Source: Moniliophthora roreri (Eukaryota; Basidiomycota; Agaricomycetes; Agaricales; Marasmiaceae). From it: a stretch of DNA of 64,000 bases. Below the pieces are notes generated by a model. It was given only the letters and a program-made list of their open reading frames with translations, did not search any database and was not told where the DNA came from. The stretch covers positions 62,001 through 126,000 of the forward strand of contig LATX02000232.1 of NCBI GenBank assembly GCA_001466705.2. Reading direction: 5' to 3'. Within the stretch, counting starts at the first letter, position 1. Each line of letters opens with the position of its first letter. The position numbers were made by a program, and so were the translations under genes. Shown here piece by piece: positions 36,201-48,065 of this stretch.

Positions 36201-38472
36201 GGCAGAAAGACTCATCGAACCGAATGAATAGATGATGACCCCTTCTCCACCAAACCGTTTCCGTGTTCCCGTCCTCCGATTCCAGCCTGGATCAGATCGC
36301 ATCATATGGACGGGTTCGGTAAACTGTGAAGGTAGTCAGCAAGGTTGCCATACCGAAGCCCACTGGTCTAGGGACAACGGACGAACCTGGACGCTGATTG
36401 ACAAGTACGTTGTCAACTGCGCCTGGGTGGCTGATACGAATTTGCAAGCGGACCCCACAGAGATTGTCTGCGAGAGCTGGTGAGTACGCTCCCTCGTCCC
36501 CCAAAAACAAAAGTGACGGATCCGCACAGGCAACAAAAAGAGGGTAACCAACCGTCACAACCTGGCCCCGGACTCGAGCTTGTCGAAGGCAAGAACTATT
36601 ACGCTCAAGGGGAGAGGAAGAAGCTATTCGACAATGTCATCGGGTTTGCAAAGTTCTCGGAGTATCTGGTCGTGGCTGAGGTGCGTCTACTATGTTCCTA
36701 GAAATCCCGAGAAGTGAACTGACCCCGGATTTATCATTAGTTAAAATTAAACGGAACGAGCCTGGGACTGCAAGTCTCGCTCGATGGTGTCAACTTTGCG
36801 CCAGCTGTGTTCCCCAAGGATATGACTCTCGACACCCATGTTGTTACTTCTATCTTTCACCACATCCGCTTGTTGACTCACCTCTCTTGACTTTTACAGG
36901 CATTCACAATCCTCGAATCCTCAACGCAATCTCTGTTCCTGTTCATGACCGTGTCTGATATCCCGCCCTTCGGATCCATACTCAAGTCAAATTCCAACGG
37001 AACGTATTTCATCGATTCGCTGGACAACGTGAACAGGAACGATGTTGGTTACGTGGACTTTGAGAAGATGATTGGGTTAGATGGTATTGCGCTTGTCAAT
37101 ATCGTCAGAGATCCAGTAGAGGCGTCAATTACGGGAAAGAAGGATTTGATTTCAAGGATTACGCATAATGACGGTGGAAGCTGGAAGTCGCTCAGACCGC
37201 CAAAGACGGATTCGCTAGGGAATAAATATGACTGTAAGGATACGGTGTGCTTTCTCCCTGCGTCATATCGTTCCAGGCAGACGAACTGACATTGATAATG
37301 ACAGTCCTGCGCTCTTCACGTTCACGGCTACACTGAACGTCTGAACCCCCAACCCACCTTTTCTACGCCGTCCATCGTCGGTGTCATCATGGGTGTCGGT
37401 AACGTCGGCTCCTCCCTCGCTCCCTACATAGATTCCGACACCTTCCTCTCCCGTGATGGAGGCTTCACATGGCGTGAAGTCCATAAAGGCGCTCACTTGT
37501 GGGAGTTTGGTGATTCTGGCTCTATTCTCGTCATGGCGAACGACGAGGAACCCGTGGACCACATCCTCTTTACAACCGATGAAGGAGAGACGTGGAGAGA
37601 GTACCGATTCATAGCTGATGGAGCGGGAAAGATGAGGGTCAGGTCTATCGTCACCGTACCAAGCGATACAAGTAGGAGGTTCGTTCTTCTGGGAGAATAT
37701 CCTGGAGGAAGAGGGACTGTTGCAGTGCAAGTTGATTTCAGTGCGTTGACGAGTCGGCAGTGTGAGTTCACACTCTTGTCAGTTCAGACGGAATACTCAA
37801 AGCCGTTGCAGGTGTGTTGGACACCGATGATCCTAACCATGCCGATTTCGAGCTGTGGAGCCCAAGTGAGGACAGGAACGAAGTGTGCTTATTCGGAAGA
37901 CAGGTGCGTTCTCGGTTCTGCAAGGTAGGTTGCAAGATTCTGACAGTGGTGTTATCAGACGCTCTACTACCGAATAAAGTCGGGAGCCAACTGCTATATT
38001 GGTGAACAAAGAAAGGCTCTGGCCAAAATCGAAAGGAATTGTGCTTGTACCGAGTCAGACTTTGAATGGTATGCCGACTAGCCTACCCTCTTGCGCACTC
38101 TTGTTTGACACGTAATCTCTTATTAGCGAATTCAATCATGTCCGCGACCCAGAAACCAACAAATGCGTTCTTGTAGCCGGTGCCTTACCTCTCCCCTCTG
38201 ATCAACAATGTCAAGAAGACGGAATGTGGTATGAACGAACTGCGTATCGCAAGATTCCCCATTCCTCTTGCGAAGGCGGCTCCAGGCCGGATCGTGGCGA
38301 GGGGCACTCTTGTTTACAGACGCCGGGAAGACTTGCTGGACATGGAGTGTTCTTCTGGTTCATGGTCTTGGTGGTCCCGCTTGGCTTGACAGCGTTGATC
38401 GGAATATGGTGGTGGAGGAAGAGTAGGTTTGCTAGAGGCCTGATTCGTCTTCCCGAAGATCAGGCAGACTAA
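33299..38472 (+). CDS. VPS10: Vps10/sortilin-type vacuolar sorting receptor
   Basis: Type I membrane receptor that carries vacuolar hydrolases from the late Golgi to the endosome. About 1,370 residues over about 15 exons. Start chosen at 33299 because it begins a signal peptide ([20 protein letters not shown]). First Vps10 domain: [63 protein letters not shown] and the Cys-rich end with C-K-C near 35510. Second domain: [67 protein letters not shown], then a second Cys-rich module with [13 protein letters not shown]. Transmembrane helix [20 protein letters not shown] near the end, basic stop-transfer, and a short cytosolic tail to TAA 38470-38472. Two Vps10 repeats is the normal fungal layout. 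Exon edges are approximate. Confidence 0.93.
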
Positions 38473-38775
38473 TACTCTGTGTAACTGTATTGCATGCCTG
38501 TTCTTTCTTCGAGTGTCTTGCTATTTATTCAAGTGGCAGATCATGGCGGTTCCCAAAAGCTTGTTGAGCATAGTGAAGATCTGCCAGATGTCTGTACGAC
38601 AAACATTGTGGTCTAAAAGCTACCAGCTAACAACAGCGGCAACTTTCGATATCAAGTCTCGATCAAAGTGAAGTTTCCAATACCAGTCTATTCATAGATA
38701 TATGTAGGCCATACAAATAGTGTTCGTGTCGTGGGAGAACCAGCCCCTGTGGTCATAATGGTTTCTTCATATCCT

Positions 38776-40686
38776 TTAACTTTTCTTCTCTAAACTTGCA
38801 CACCCCAAGACAGCGTTTGCGAATTCGACAAAGTCTTGCTTTGGGCAGGACCTCCCGGGCTACAGGTACAATCCCATGAGCTATATCGCAATGTGGAATA
38901 GTAGCGAAAGCACACATACTTTTATAGCGTACACCACCAACTCTGGGTTTATGACTGCAGGTAAATCATCTCCCAACGGCTCTTGGTTCATTGCTTCCGC
39001 TAATATAACCCGAAGAATACACTCCTCCTCGTCGAACGTACACCTCACAGAGGGTCTTAAGAGAGCGTTCATGGTAACTTGCCAGAGTGGCTCCCGGCGG
39101 AATACTAGAGTAATAAGGAAATTAGCGATGAACCGCGAGATCAGCGTAGAGACCACTCACATAGCCGTTCCCGGACGGTATTCTTGTTCCTACTAGAGAG
39201 AAGTTTGACATGACCCAGCATGCCACCTGTGAACTCTCTCGGACCACGTTTCACGAATAGCTTCACGCCTTTGAGGTCAGATACCACATCTTCCTCCTCC
39301 TCGCCAGTAACACCTGCACCAGTATCGGATAAGCCTATGCTCAATACACCGCAATGATTCGCATCGGTAACTTACGTGTATAGTTTGGTTGAGCCTTGTC
39401 GACCTGAGCTTTCGCTTCAAGCGGAGCAGAGCGACGAGAGTTTGGTCCAATGAACTCATCTCCTGAAGACTCGCCACCATCATCTAAAAACGCCCTGCGT
39501 CGTCCGAAACTGGTGGATGCAGCCCAGGCAGGTCGGGAGTTTGTTCCTGTCGATGAACTGCCTCCGAGAGAAAACGTCGAGGGCGAAGAAGCAAAAGATG
39601 CGAATCCGCCGAAAGGCGAGGCCGCTGGTGTTGGTGAAGGCTGCAAGAGAATAGATAAGCAAAGATGTGCTGTACAATGCTGTGAAGCACGGACCTTGGC
39701 GGGTGGTGTTGCGGCAAGGAAGGCTGGAGATGCAGGTGGTGTTGGTAGGCCCTGTAGGTACAACTCAGGACACGGACACTCAGGCCGTAGGAAGAGCCAA
39801 CATACCGAAAGAGCTTTGGGTATTTCCTTCTTATCAACGGGCTTGTCATCTTTTGTCTGGATAAAGGGTCGGTCATCGTCGAGGAGCGAAGAGTCGACGC
39901 AAACGAACCGTAACAACGTCCGTCTTCTCCTGTTCGTTTTCAGTGGTGCCATCCCCGGAAGGCACAGCTTTTTCGGGTGGGGAAGGTTCTGGAGAAGCAG
40001 CAGCAGCAGGAGCAGTAGTTTCAACATCACCTGGCTGAGAACTCTGCAAGCGGCTGTCATTCTCAGGAACCTGGGAGAAGAGGTTAGCTGGAAGAACTCG
40101 TGAATTTATGACTTGAAGTCTATACCATTACCACATCTGTCTTAGCGACATCTTCGATGACCTCGGCGGTCTGTTCCCTATCTTGAGCTACAGAAGTTGC
40201 AGCTGGGGTTGTCTTCGTCTACAGCGGTCACGGCGTCAGCACCAGCAAAGCTAACAACACATTGTACAGACGTACCTCGAGGTCATCGTCCTTGGGCGGA
40301 GTCTTGCTTCGCTTATTAGGGTAGATAGCAGCCAGATTCTAGATATTGCGACCGAGTTGTCAAGAATCCAACCGGCATTGCGTTCAACGTACGTAGGGGT
40401 ATTCGAGCGGCTAGGGGAATATGTGTAAGGGCTACTTGATTAAGTAAACAGAGCGACTATAGCTCACAATGTTGTTTTCGTCATGATCGTGCATCCGCTT
40501 TCTCTTGAGGGAAGGGCGACGAGAAACCACGTTTGCCGATGTAGGCAAAATTGGAACAGGATTCAAGTTGAACTTTGGTTCCCCAGTTGCGAGTTCAGAT
40601 TCAGTAGCGTCGGAGGCGATTTCCCCGCGAACGGCCCTCTCCAAGATCGCACCGTCTGCCATTCGATATAAAGCATTTGTCGACAT
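38776..40686 (-). CDS. Ran-binding (RanBP1-domain) protein, Yrb2/RanBP3- or Nup50-like
   Basis: Multi-exon gene converging on VPS10. N-terminus MSTNALYRMADGAILERAV and a basic SLKRKRM patch (possible NLS). Short exons include NLAAIYPNKRSKTPPKDDD and a Glu/Thr/Pro-rich linker (VPENDSRLQSSQPGD). A Phe-Gly-rich segment follows (SPFGGFASFASSPSTFSLGG), then RRRAFLDDGGESSGDEF. The Ran-binding domain runs from about 39310: VVSDLKGVKLFVKRGPREF, LLFRREPLWQVTMNALLRPS, VRCTFDEEECILRV, ending QDFVEFANAVLGCASLEKKS at TAA 38776-38778. This family binds Ran-GTP in nuclear transport. The first exon is uncertain: a longer upstream frame from 40871 could contribute another start. Confidence 0.8.
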
Positions 40687-40939
40687 GTCGCTACAACGAT
40701 TTCAGTCAGAGCAAGCGAAAAGGTTGGAATCGAAGGAACGCACGCATCGTCGGCACCAGGGCCTCTCAACCTCTTCCCGCACACGTATCCAACTGTCGCA
40801 GCAAAAGTAGCCATTCCACAAACAACGAAATTGAAGTCGGAGACAGGGAACATTGGTTTCAACAGAAACAATGCAATGTCGTCCGGAGTTCTTTGTCTTG
40901 AGGGTGATGAGTTTCGCAGTCTGAACTTGTTTTAGCGAG

Positions 40940-41733
40940 TCCGAAGGTTTATATCATGCCTCGCACAAGCCTCGAGTTCTTGACGCCATGATGCAGCATG
41001 TTGAATTTGTTTCGAGTCATTCCGGCTACACGTGTTGTTCAGGTGGTCCGAATGTGATAGATTGGCGAGAGCAATCAGTAGATAACCCTGAGATGAGAAT
41101 TCCAGAGATTTCTGAAGACTACGTGAAAGGGGGGATCTGAGTCTCTTGATGGAGGTAAGAAAATGGAAGCTCACATACCAGACTGACATTACTGCAAGGA
41201 TGATGCAGTACAACATTCATCACTTCGGGAGCTCACGGAAGATTAGGGTAAGGGCTGAGGCAAAGGGCAAAAAATTAATTTGCACCGCCATCGGAGAAAG
41301 ATAACATGCCGGACAGCTGGCCGGCGTTTGGACTTCTGTAGCTTCCGTTCAGCCCAGAACTTGAAGGGCGCTTGTACTCCAGAGCGCCTGTTCCGCTTGA
41401 GTTTAAGCGTCCACCATGACCTCTGATTGCTTCTTGTAGCCCCCCAAACAGCGAGTCTCATGAGCCCAAGCGTAAGTTATGGTCTCTGAGGACATTGACT
41501 GCGTATATCAGCGATAAACCGGCTAAGCAGGCAATAAGAAGGTCAAAATGCAGTCTTTCATTCATCTTGTGAGTTTTGTCCTCCAGACATTCATGAAGCA
41601 CTTCTCTCGACGTCAGTATGATTTCAGAACCCATTCCATGCCTTCGTCGCCCCCATTCTGCCTTCTTTCCGCAGCAAATCATTTCTGGGCGGCCCGATTT
41701 GGAAATGCCGTGTGAAGATGCCGAATCTGCCAA
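40940..41733 (-). CDS. Possible small membrane protein, uncertain
   Basis: Two minus-strand frames each with one hydrophobic helix. One is 41458-41733 (MADSASSHGISKSGRPEMIC at the start, HFDLLIACLAGLSLIYAVNV near the end). The other is 40932-41216 (MLYCIILAVMSVWYVSFHFL at the start). They might be exons of one gene or unrelated chance frames. I do not recognise a family. Confidence 0.25.
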
Positions 41734-42083
41734 CGATAACTCTATCCGCTACCACCACCACTACTTTCGACTCCTATGTTCACACCGCCTGCAGCATAGG
41801 TGACAGGTATAGTTCAAGTCAACAAGCGCTTAAATATCCTGCTAAGCGCCATATTCAACCCTTTTAATACTCTCATTCGTCATTTACAACTTGGCGCGCC
41901 CAACGATTCTACAAAGGGGAGATCTTCGTGGGATCCGAAGAACTTGCGAACAGGCCAACGTGACCAATTCGCTCCCCAAACAATTCTTAACTATTAGGAT
42001 CAACCGGATTGTGAGTTTTCTCTCTCCTCCGCTCAATAGCCATAATAAAAGGGCGCTCTTGGCACTAGTCCAAAGCGTAAGCC

Positions 42084-44077
42084 ATGGAGTTGGACATATT
42101 TCTTCGGAATAGCGGGAGACGCTACCCATCGAGCGACAGGGCGGTTCAAAAGCTTCGTTCACTAGGAGAACCGCCGTCGGTCGGTGATGAGTTTTCTTCA
42201 CCGAGCCCTACTCTCCAGATTGCGCTGGATATCATGGGTTCCTTCGCGTACAATTCGACTGCAGAGGCAGTCGGTATTCAAGTTAGAAACCGTACCATTG
42301 TGACTTTGAAGAAGCACTGGGGTGCTACCATTGACCAATGGGTACGATTCTTTCTGGAAACCATCGCTGTCTCTGATGAGGAACCTGAATCCTTGCACCT
42401 TTATGGACTTGGGTTTCTCGCACGCACTTCCTATGCCGTGGCGATACTTTTAGGGTATCCGGACAGGTGTCAAGACATGAAGGCAGAGGTCCAGCAACTC
42501 AGGCTGGCGTCCCCCTACATCCTGCCTTTGATCATGCGAGTGTGGTTGAAGGTTCTACACTGGTCTCACGTTACATGGATTGCCTGGACTGGACGAGTTT
42601 TTCGCCTCATTGTGGCCGACAGCCAGGATATCGGAGAGACATTTCTAGCTGCCCTAGAGAGAATCCATGATTCTAAACAGCAGAACGTACCCGAAATCTG
42701 TATCAGGCATCTCCACCAGAGAACCCTCCGGATCGGTGACATGACCGACCTTGAAGCCAACACTTTTCGCATGTTCATCAAGCTTATAGGGATATTCTTC
42801 GACAGAAGGCGAGCATTGTACATTCCTTTCCTTCTTAGCCGAGGAATCCGAGCACACGTCAAGCATCTAAACTCTCTTATCGCACACCGGAAACTTCTCA
42901 AACGCGTCAAGGACGACTCCAAGAAATTCAAACTCGTCTTTCAGAGCGTTTACAGCGTTGCAGATCATCTCACAGTTTGGCTCAATGGGCCGAGATGGGT
43001 CTCTGAAGCCTTGGACGCGGGTGTCATTACCCTCATGTTCAACGGGGAACGCTTCTTCAACTACGACGCCAGAGACGGTGAGGAGTTGAATCTGGCTACC
43101 AAATATTGCCTACTCTTAAGGCAGATATCGCTTTACTTTGTGTACCCACCTGTCCTCCGACGCTTTCTAGGTTGGTCGAAGAAAGTCACCGAACTAGGGC
43201 TCGAAGAGAAATCGCAGTTCTGGCCGAGTACCTTGCAGGCGGCATGGAAGATGAGCAAGGGTAGAGCGAGCGCTCTCTCGGAGACTTACCGTGCGTATGA
43301 ACCGAGCCCGGCTCCCAGTATGATATGCGGGTACCTCGAAGTACGTGTATCTTTGCTTACGTGTCTCGCCTGCCAACACATTCGTCCTTGTTCAGTGTCC
43401 GAGAAAGTCCGGTAATTCGGGTAATCAACCACCGCCGGAAAAATATCTTTGTTGCTCGTCTTGCTGCACGGTTATGTACTGTTCTCGCACATGTGCCCGC
43501 GGGTGTTGGAGAACAGAACACCGAATGGAATGTCCCACTCTCACCCGCAGATGGAAAGGTACGGTATTCGTTCCCCTGTGAAGCAGCAGCATCCCGACTG
43601 AGATCATGCTCTACAGCAGGTACACCTCACCCAACAACACTAGACGTCGCATTCTTTCGCATGATTATCGAGACTTATACAGCCGTCCATGGAAGGGAAA
43701 TCATGAGGACGATAAGGGATTTCGAATCCTCGCGGTCTACATCCGGCGGGAAACCAACAGATCCTATTGTCACGACCCTAATTTTTCACGACCTCGACAA
43801 GCCTAACCCCATGGGGTTATCGTGTCTCAAAGTCGTCGACTGGAGCACAATGAGGCGAGAAAACCCCATGTCGGACTCCCAGATTCAAATAATCGTCGAG
43901 TCGCTGCAATCTGTGGGCCAGGCTGGCCTAATTCTGCTAGTGGCGTTCTTTCCAGGGACGGCAGGGAGAAAGGAAGTCTCGGAAATCGTTCCTGGCGCAT
44001 TACGCGTTACGCAAGGAGAAGGAGGAGAAGTGTCCATTCAGACAAACTTTCAGCGTATGCATTTACGGCGGACGTGA
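42084..44077 (+). CDS. MYND-type zinc-finger protein, Agaricomycete family
   Basis: First exon 42084-about 43340 encodes a long helical region without recognised enzymatic motifs (for example WVRFFLETIAVSDEEPESLH, GLEEKSQFWPSTLQAAWKMS). A 56-nt intron (GTACGT...TTCAG, about 43341-43396) joins ...YLE to CPRKSGNSGN. The MYND finger follows: LCCSSCCTVMYCSRTCARGC, then W-x3-H-x3-C (WRTEHRMEC). A second intron (about 43559-43616) joins RRWK to AGTPHPTTLDVAFFR. The C-terminal part ends FQRMHLRRT at 44077. About 600 residues. MYND fingers are protein-protein interaction modules; the role of this fungal family is unknown. Its 3' half and downstream spacer are duplicated at 48066-49380. Confidence 0.8.
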
Positions 44078-44544
44078 TAGCTTTACTAATTTCTGTAATA
44101 CAATAACCCGCATTGCTATGTATCCTAGACGGAGACAAAGGCGTTCATCTGTACGAACAACCATCAAAATGATAGACCGTCGATGCGTCCCTTAATGTTC
44201 TTGGCCTTCATTTGAAATCTTTCATTCCCCACGACAGCCTTGACTTGGCTTTGACGTTAGACATTTGAATGTGGTAGCACACCATGTTACGGGCCACACT
44301 AGAAGGCTTTCCAAACTGAGCATCAGAGATGCATCACAGACCGACCCCAAGTATTCGTAAGATCTGTCCAAGTATGCAGTACAAGTAGCAACCGTCAGCT
44401 GCCATCTTGTGTGAAAACCTGGAAGTAGTGGGGACTATAAGAGCAACTGGGGGACCTTGCGCCTCTCACTCATCTCATAGCAGCAAAGCCAGAGACCTTC
44501 AATAACAGTGACACTCTATTCACAAGTAACTAGTACTCGCTACC

Positions 44545-45471
44545 ATGGCTCCTGGTTCCCAACATCCTTCCACTCCTTCCCGGAGTTCTTCCACTACTAC
44601 TTCCCAATATCGTTCCACTCCTGGTTCCCAATCTCTGTCCACTTCTGGTCACCGAAATCCTTTCATTCGTTCCCAGGGTCTTGACACTCCTTCCCGCGGT
44701 CATTCCACTCCTTCCCGCAATCCTCCCTCTTCCGTTCCTCTCGCTCCCCCGTTTAATGGCCCGTTGCTATTCCGCGTGATAGAGGGCCATAATCCAGCTG
44801 CAGAGAACTCGCAAGAGTGTGAGCCGCTCATGGACCTCACTGAGGCCGAGTTGGGACCATACATGGTAAAACACCTTGAAGATTGGGGAAAGGGCACACC
44901 CTTCAGATCGGGAACTCTAGCACTCCTTTGGGCGCTCTGGGAAGCATTGAGGAGGTCAGACTTCGACAATGGAAGGCGCGCAAATCGTGTTGAAATCCTC
45001 ATCATCGATCGTCGTGGAATGCCGGACGACATGATACATGTGTTGTCAGAGCGGCGTATAAAAAAGATACCAGCTTTCCAGAGGTCTGAAAAGCCTGTGA
45101 GATCATGGGCTCTCCATGCCCGAGAGGTCCTATTCCAAGGCGGGATACCAGACGAAAGCATTATCGCCCGAGTACGGTGGTCGGAGATTCGCGATTACCT
45201 GCCTAGATTTTTCGGGCTGGATGCCAAACTCCAAAAGGGTTATAGCTATCGGTTTGAAGACTGTCGCAAGTGGTGCAGAGTGCACGGAGCAGAGGCGACT
45301 CGCGCAGAGATCGAGAACTTCATAGAGGAGGTATTCAGGCCGGTGCTATCGACAGCATTCAAGAATGTCGTCCTTGTTGATGGATATGTCTACAATCTGC
45401 AGAAACATCTGTCCTCTCACCTTTTAGAGGACGACTTAGAGGAACTGTCGAGCCAGATAGGTAGATTGTGA
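44545..45471 (+). CDS. DUF7587-like / possible ART-fold family, copy A
   Basis: Intronless frame of 308 codons. Residues 1-65 are a low-complexity Ser/Thr/Pro tail of imperfect STPSR repeats, absent from the sister copies. The shared domain then begins PLLFRVIEGHNP (Arg about 77), followed by KHLEDWGKGTPFRSGTLALL, WALWEALRR, VEILIIDRRGMP, and HAREVLFQGGIPDESIIARV. A C-terminal helical module has the pattern DCxxxCxxxGxxxTxxEIxxFxxxxFRP. The layout recalls fungal DUF7587 proteins and the R / S-T-S / E signature of some ADP-ribosyltransferase folds, but here the central motif is SGT rather than STS. No signal peptide. Function unproven. Confidence 0.7.
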   Translation: MAPGSQHPSTPSRSSSTTTSQYRSTPGSQSLSTSGHRNPFIRSQGLDTPSRGHSTPSRNPPSSVPLAPPFNGPLLFRVIEGHNPAAENSQECEPLMDLTEAELGPYMVKHLEDWGKGTPFRSGTLALLWALWEALRRSDFDNGRRANRVEILIIDRRGMPDDMIHVLSERRIKKIPAFQRSEKPVRSWALHAREVLFQGGIPDESIIARVRWSEIRDYLPRFFGLDAKLQKGYSYRFEDCRKWCRVHGAEATRAEIENFIEEVFRPVLSTAFKNVVLVDGYVYNLQKHLSSHLLEDDLEELSSQIGRL

Positions 45472-45783
45472 TTGATGAAATGCCGAAAAGCCTCGCGGGT
45501 CAGAAGGAATACGAGCGTTATTGTGTAATTATGTATGGCAATCGAATTGAAATCTCCATATATCCACAAGTAGGCCGGGGTAGACCGAGTTTGTCGAATG
45601 AGAAGCCTATTGAATGATGAGTGAGTATAACGTTTGGCGTTTATCTTGACCGCCGCACAGGTGCCGGCTTTTTCAGAGAAATAACGTCTGTGTCAGCTAC
45701 GCCAGGTCGTGTGAAGATCAGAGCAGTGGTACAAGTGCGGCTGGACGTCCTCGTGTCTTCCCAACACAACTATTTTTGGGACC

Positions 45784-46695
45784 ATGGCCCCTCCGCCCGC
45801 ACCTCCACTCGATTGTCCCTTGCTTTTCCCCGTAGTTAATGACAAAGGAGGAGATACCCAACTGTGCGAGGACACAGGAGATGGCTACGATGAAAAACAG
45901 CTAGAGGAGTTAATGGCGGAACAGGACCGTAAACGCTGGAAACATACCCCTCATATCGACAACTGAAGCGTTCCTCTAGGCATTTTGGGAGACATGGAGA
46001 AGGAGCGACGAAGAACCCATGAGGATAATCCAATACCGGTGGAAGGCATTGAAATCCTCATAATTGATTGCCATTTACCATCTTCACCCTCGACTACCTA
46101 TGCACTGTGTGACCTTCCAGACTTGCAACAAATATCGTTTGTCACACATTCCCCAGAGGTCCTAGTCAAAGGAGGGATACCAGACAACAGCATTATAGCT
46201 CGGATACCGTGGTTAGAAATCCGCAATCGCTTGCCGAGCTTCTTCAACCTAAAAGAACGACTCTGGAATGGACTCTTATCTCGCTACGATGACTGCGAGA
46301 AAAGATGTCGATCAGAGGGGAAGGAAGTGACTCGAGTAGAGATACAGACCTTTTTGGACGAGTTATTCAGGCCGCACTCACGGCCCACCCCGGATGATGG
46401 TGCCATCGAAGACTATCTTTACATCCTAAGGGAGCACTTGATCGCTCATCCCTTTGCTCGTGCACAGAGCACTAGGAGTGAGCGTGCAAATGCTTCTACA
46501 AAGGTCGCGATAGCGATTAAGGATGCAATTAGGATGGTAGGGAATATTTTGATACAGAAGCAGGTCAAAGCTGGGCTTTTCCACTTGAGGTTGCAACAAT
46601 TACAGGCCTATAACCAAGTTGTGTCTGACATTTCGACCCAGTTGGGGCAGCTCTCTCTTGGGCCTAAACCTTCGGGTGTCAGTAGCGTTGATTGA
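45784..46695 (+). pseudogene. DUF7587-like / possible ART-fold family, copy B, broken
   Basis: Begins like its sisters (MAPPPAPPLDCPLLF) but the Arg of the LFRV motif is Pro (LLFPVV). The frame stops at TGA 45964-45966. The missing part can be read in another frame as ISTTEAFL, a TAG, then AFWETWRR, and the original frame type resumes at about 46010 with GIEILIIDCHLP, HSPEVLVKGGIPDNSIIARI, DDCEKRCRSEGKEVTRVEIQ and a longer C-terminal tail to 46695. One frame change, one stop and a second frame change make it a pseudogene unless translated from an internal start. Confidence 0.75.
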
Positions 46696-46790
46696 AGAGA
46701 CGCCGCTCGGAGCTGCTAAAACTTTCGGAACGCGTTTGACTCAGCTTTGACAGGTAATTACGCTTGGACCTTTGCCCTGTATCGCTGTAA

Positions 46791-46798
46791 TATAAAAG
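46791..46798 (+). promoter_or_regulatory. TATA-like box upstream of copy C
   Basis: TATAAAAG about 114 bases before the ATG at 46912. Confidence 0.4.
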
Positions 46799-46911
46799 AT
46801 GTCTTCACTACACGTGGTTTTTCCAATGAGCAATTTGCAATACGGAGAGTTGAGTCACGAACTCATATATATGTACGCGCCACCTTGCTGCCTTTTCTTT
46901 CAATATAATCC

Positions 46912-47691
46912 ATGGCTCCTCCACCTCCATCCAGCTGGGCACTCTTTCGTGTCTCTGAGTGGGTTCGTGGCCCATACGAAAATCTTCATTGCAGAGGAGA
47001 TACCTATTGGTATCCTGCACCTGCCAACTCGCCAGAAACCATCAACAAACACGTTCTCGACTGGAATTTCCGTGCCTCACCATTCGTATCCACTTCATCT
47101 TCACTCCTATGGGCGATATGGGAAGCGGGTAGAAGAGTCATCAAAGAACACAAAGACCCCAACTCTGTGCGAATCGTGGTTATAGACTCCCGCCTACTCG
47201 AATCCAACAGCATCCTCCGCCTTACGGAAGACCCACTTTATTCCGCCCTGAACGCTGAGGCCCAAGATTTTGTGGAGATTTCTTCCGAAGTCCTGGTCAA
47301 AGGACATATCCCGCATGGGTCAATCGTTACGGAGATTTGTTGGGTGGACATGTCAGATCGACTTCCGTCGTTCTTCAATATAAATGCGGAGCTGAAGGAA
47401 TGGGAAAAGGTTGGGGAGGAGCTGCGTAGGAGATGGGGATATGGAACGTATCTCAGTCGATATGACGACTGTAGAAGGCGCTGCCAAGAGACCGGCAGAG
47501 CTGAAACGTATCGGGAGATAGAGGAATTTCTGCGTTATTTTTGGAGGCCCCAAACCGGTCGCTGGAGCGATCTCGTCCCCAAACTGACTGAACACTTGTT
47601 AGACCATCTCATACCGGAGGAACCAGAGCCTTGCAATGACCCGTACGACGAGCTCACAAGGAGAATCGCAGAAGTGTTACGCCACACGTAA
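46912..47691 (+). CDS. DUF7587-like / possible ART-fold family, copy C
   Basis: Intronless, 259 codons, the tidiest copy. Arg13 in SSWALFRVSEW; HVLDWNFRASPF leading to S60-T61-S62; LLWAIWEAGRR; the beta-strand VRIVVIDSRLL; and Glu126 in SSEVLVKGHIPHGSIV. The C-terminal module has RYDDCRRRCQETGRAETYRE, then IEEFLRYFWRP, and it ends AEVLRHT. The order Arg, STS, Glu is what one would expect of an ADP-ribosyltransferase-like fold, and the HxDW...PFxST pattern resembles fungal DUF7587. Both are inferences from motifs. A TATA-like box precedes it. It is followed by a copy of the PDI promoter and first exon. Confidence 0.7.
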   Translation: MAPPPPSSWALFRVSEWVRGPYENLHCRGDTYWYPAPANSPETINKHVLDWNFRASPFVSTSSSLLWAIWEAGRRVIKEHKDPNSVRIVVIDSRLLESNSILRLTEDPLYSALNAEAQDFVEISSEVLVKGHIPHGSIVTEICWVDMSDRLPSFFNINAELKEWEKVGEELRRRWGYGTYLSRYDDCRRRCQETGRAETYREIEEFLRYFWRPQTGRWSDLVPKLTEHLLDHLIPEEPEPCNDPYDELTRRIAEVLRHT

Positions 47692-47825
47692 ACTACAGAA
47701 GAAAAAACACCGACTGTAAATTGTCCATAATCCAGATGTATGTTACGCACCTCGAGAGATTATATGCCTTGTGGACATGTTTTCCTTAGCGACAGGCTGA
47801 ATATCGAGAGGTATGGAAGGTTTTG

Positions 47826-48065
47826 TTGATGGTCTGAATTCAAGTCGTTTGCCGGTCGCCGACCGAGGGATCCGCCACGTGGCGCTTACTAAACTCCCAG
47901 CGCCTATGTTTCCTCAATTCTTTCGTTTCCTTCCCCTTTTCCTTCCCTCACCTTGACCCAAAATGCTGTCCTTACATTTCTTAGCTCTGGTCCTCGCAAT
48001 CGCACTTTCATTGGTCTCGATTGACCTTTTTACCAGGGATCCCAAGGTCACCATGCTGGATCCGA
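47826..48065 (+). pseudogene. Duplicated promoter and first exon of the PDI gene
   Basis: Matches 51370-51640 from about 'tgaattcaagtcgttt' through 'cgccacgtggcgc', a CT-rich leader and the ATG (47963) to the codons for TMLDP. The signal peptide MLSLHFLALVLAIALSLVS is preserved (two or three substitutions relative to the intact gene). The similarity stops abruptly at about 48063-48066 and the sequence becomes the MYND gene tail. It lacks a block of about 30 bases present upstream of the intact gene. Confidence 0.8.
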
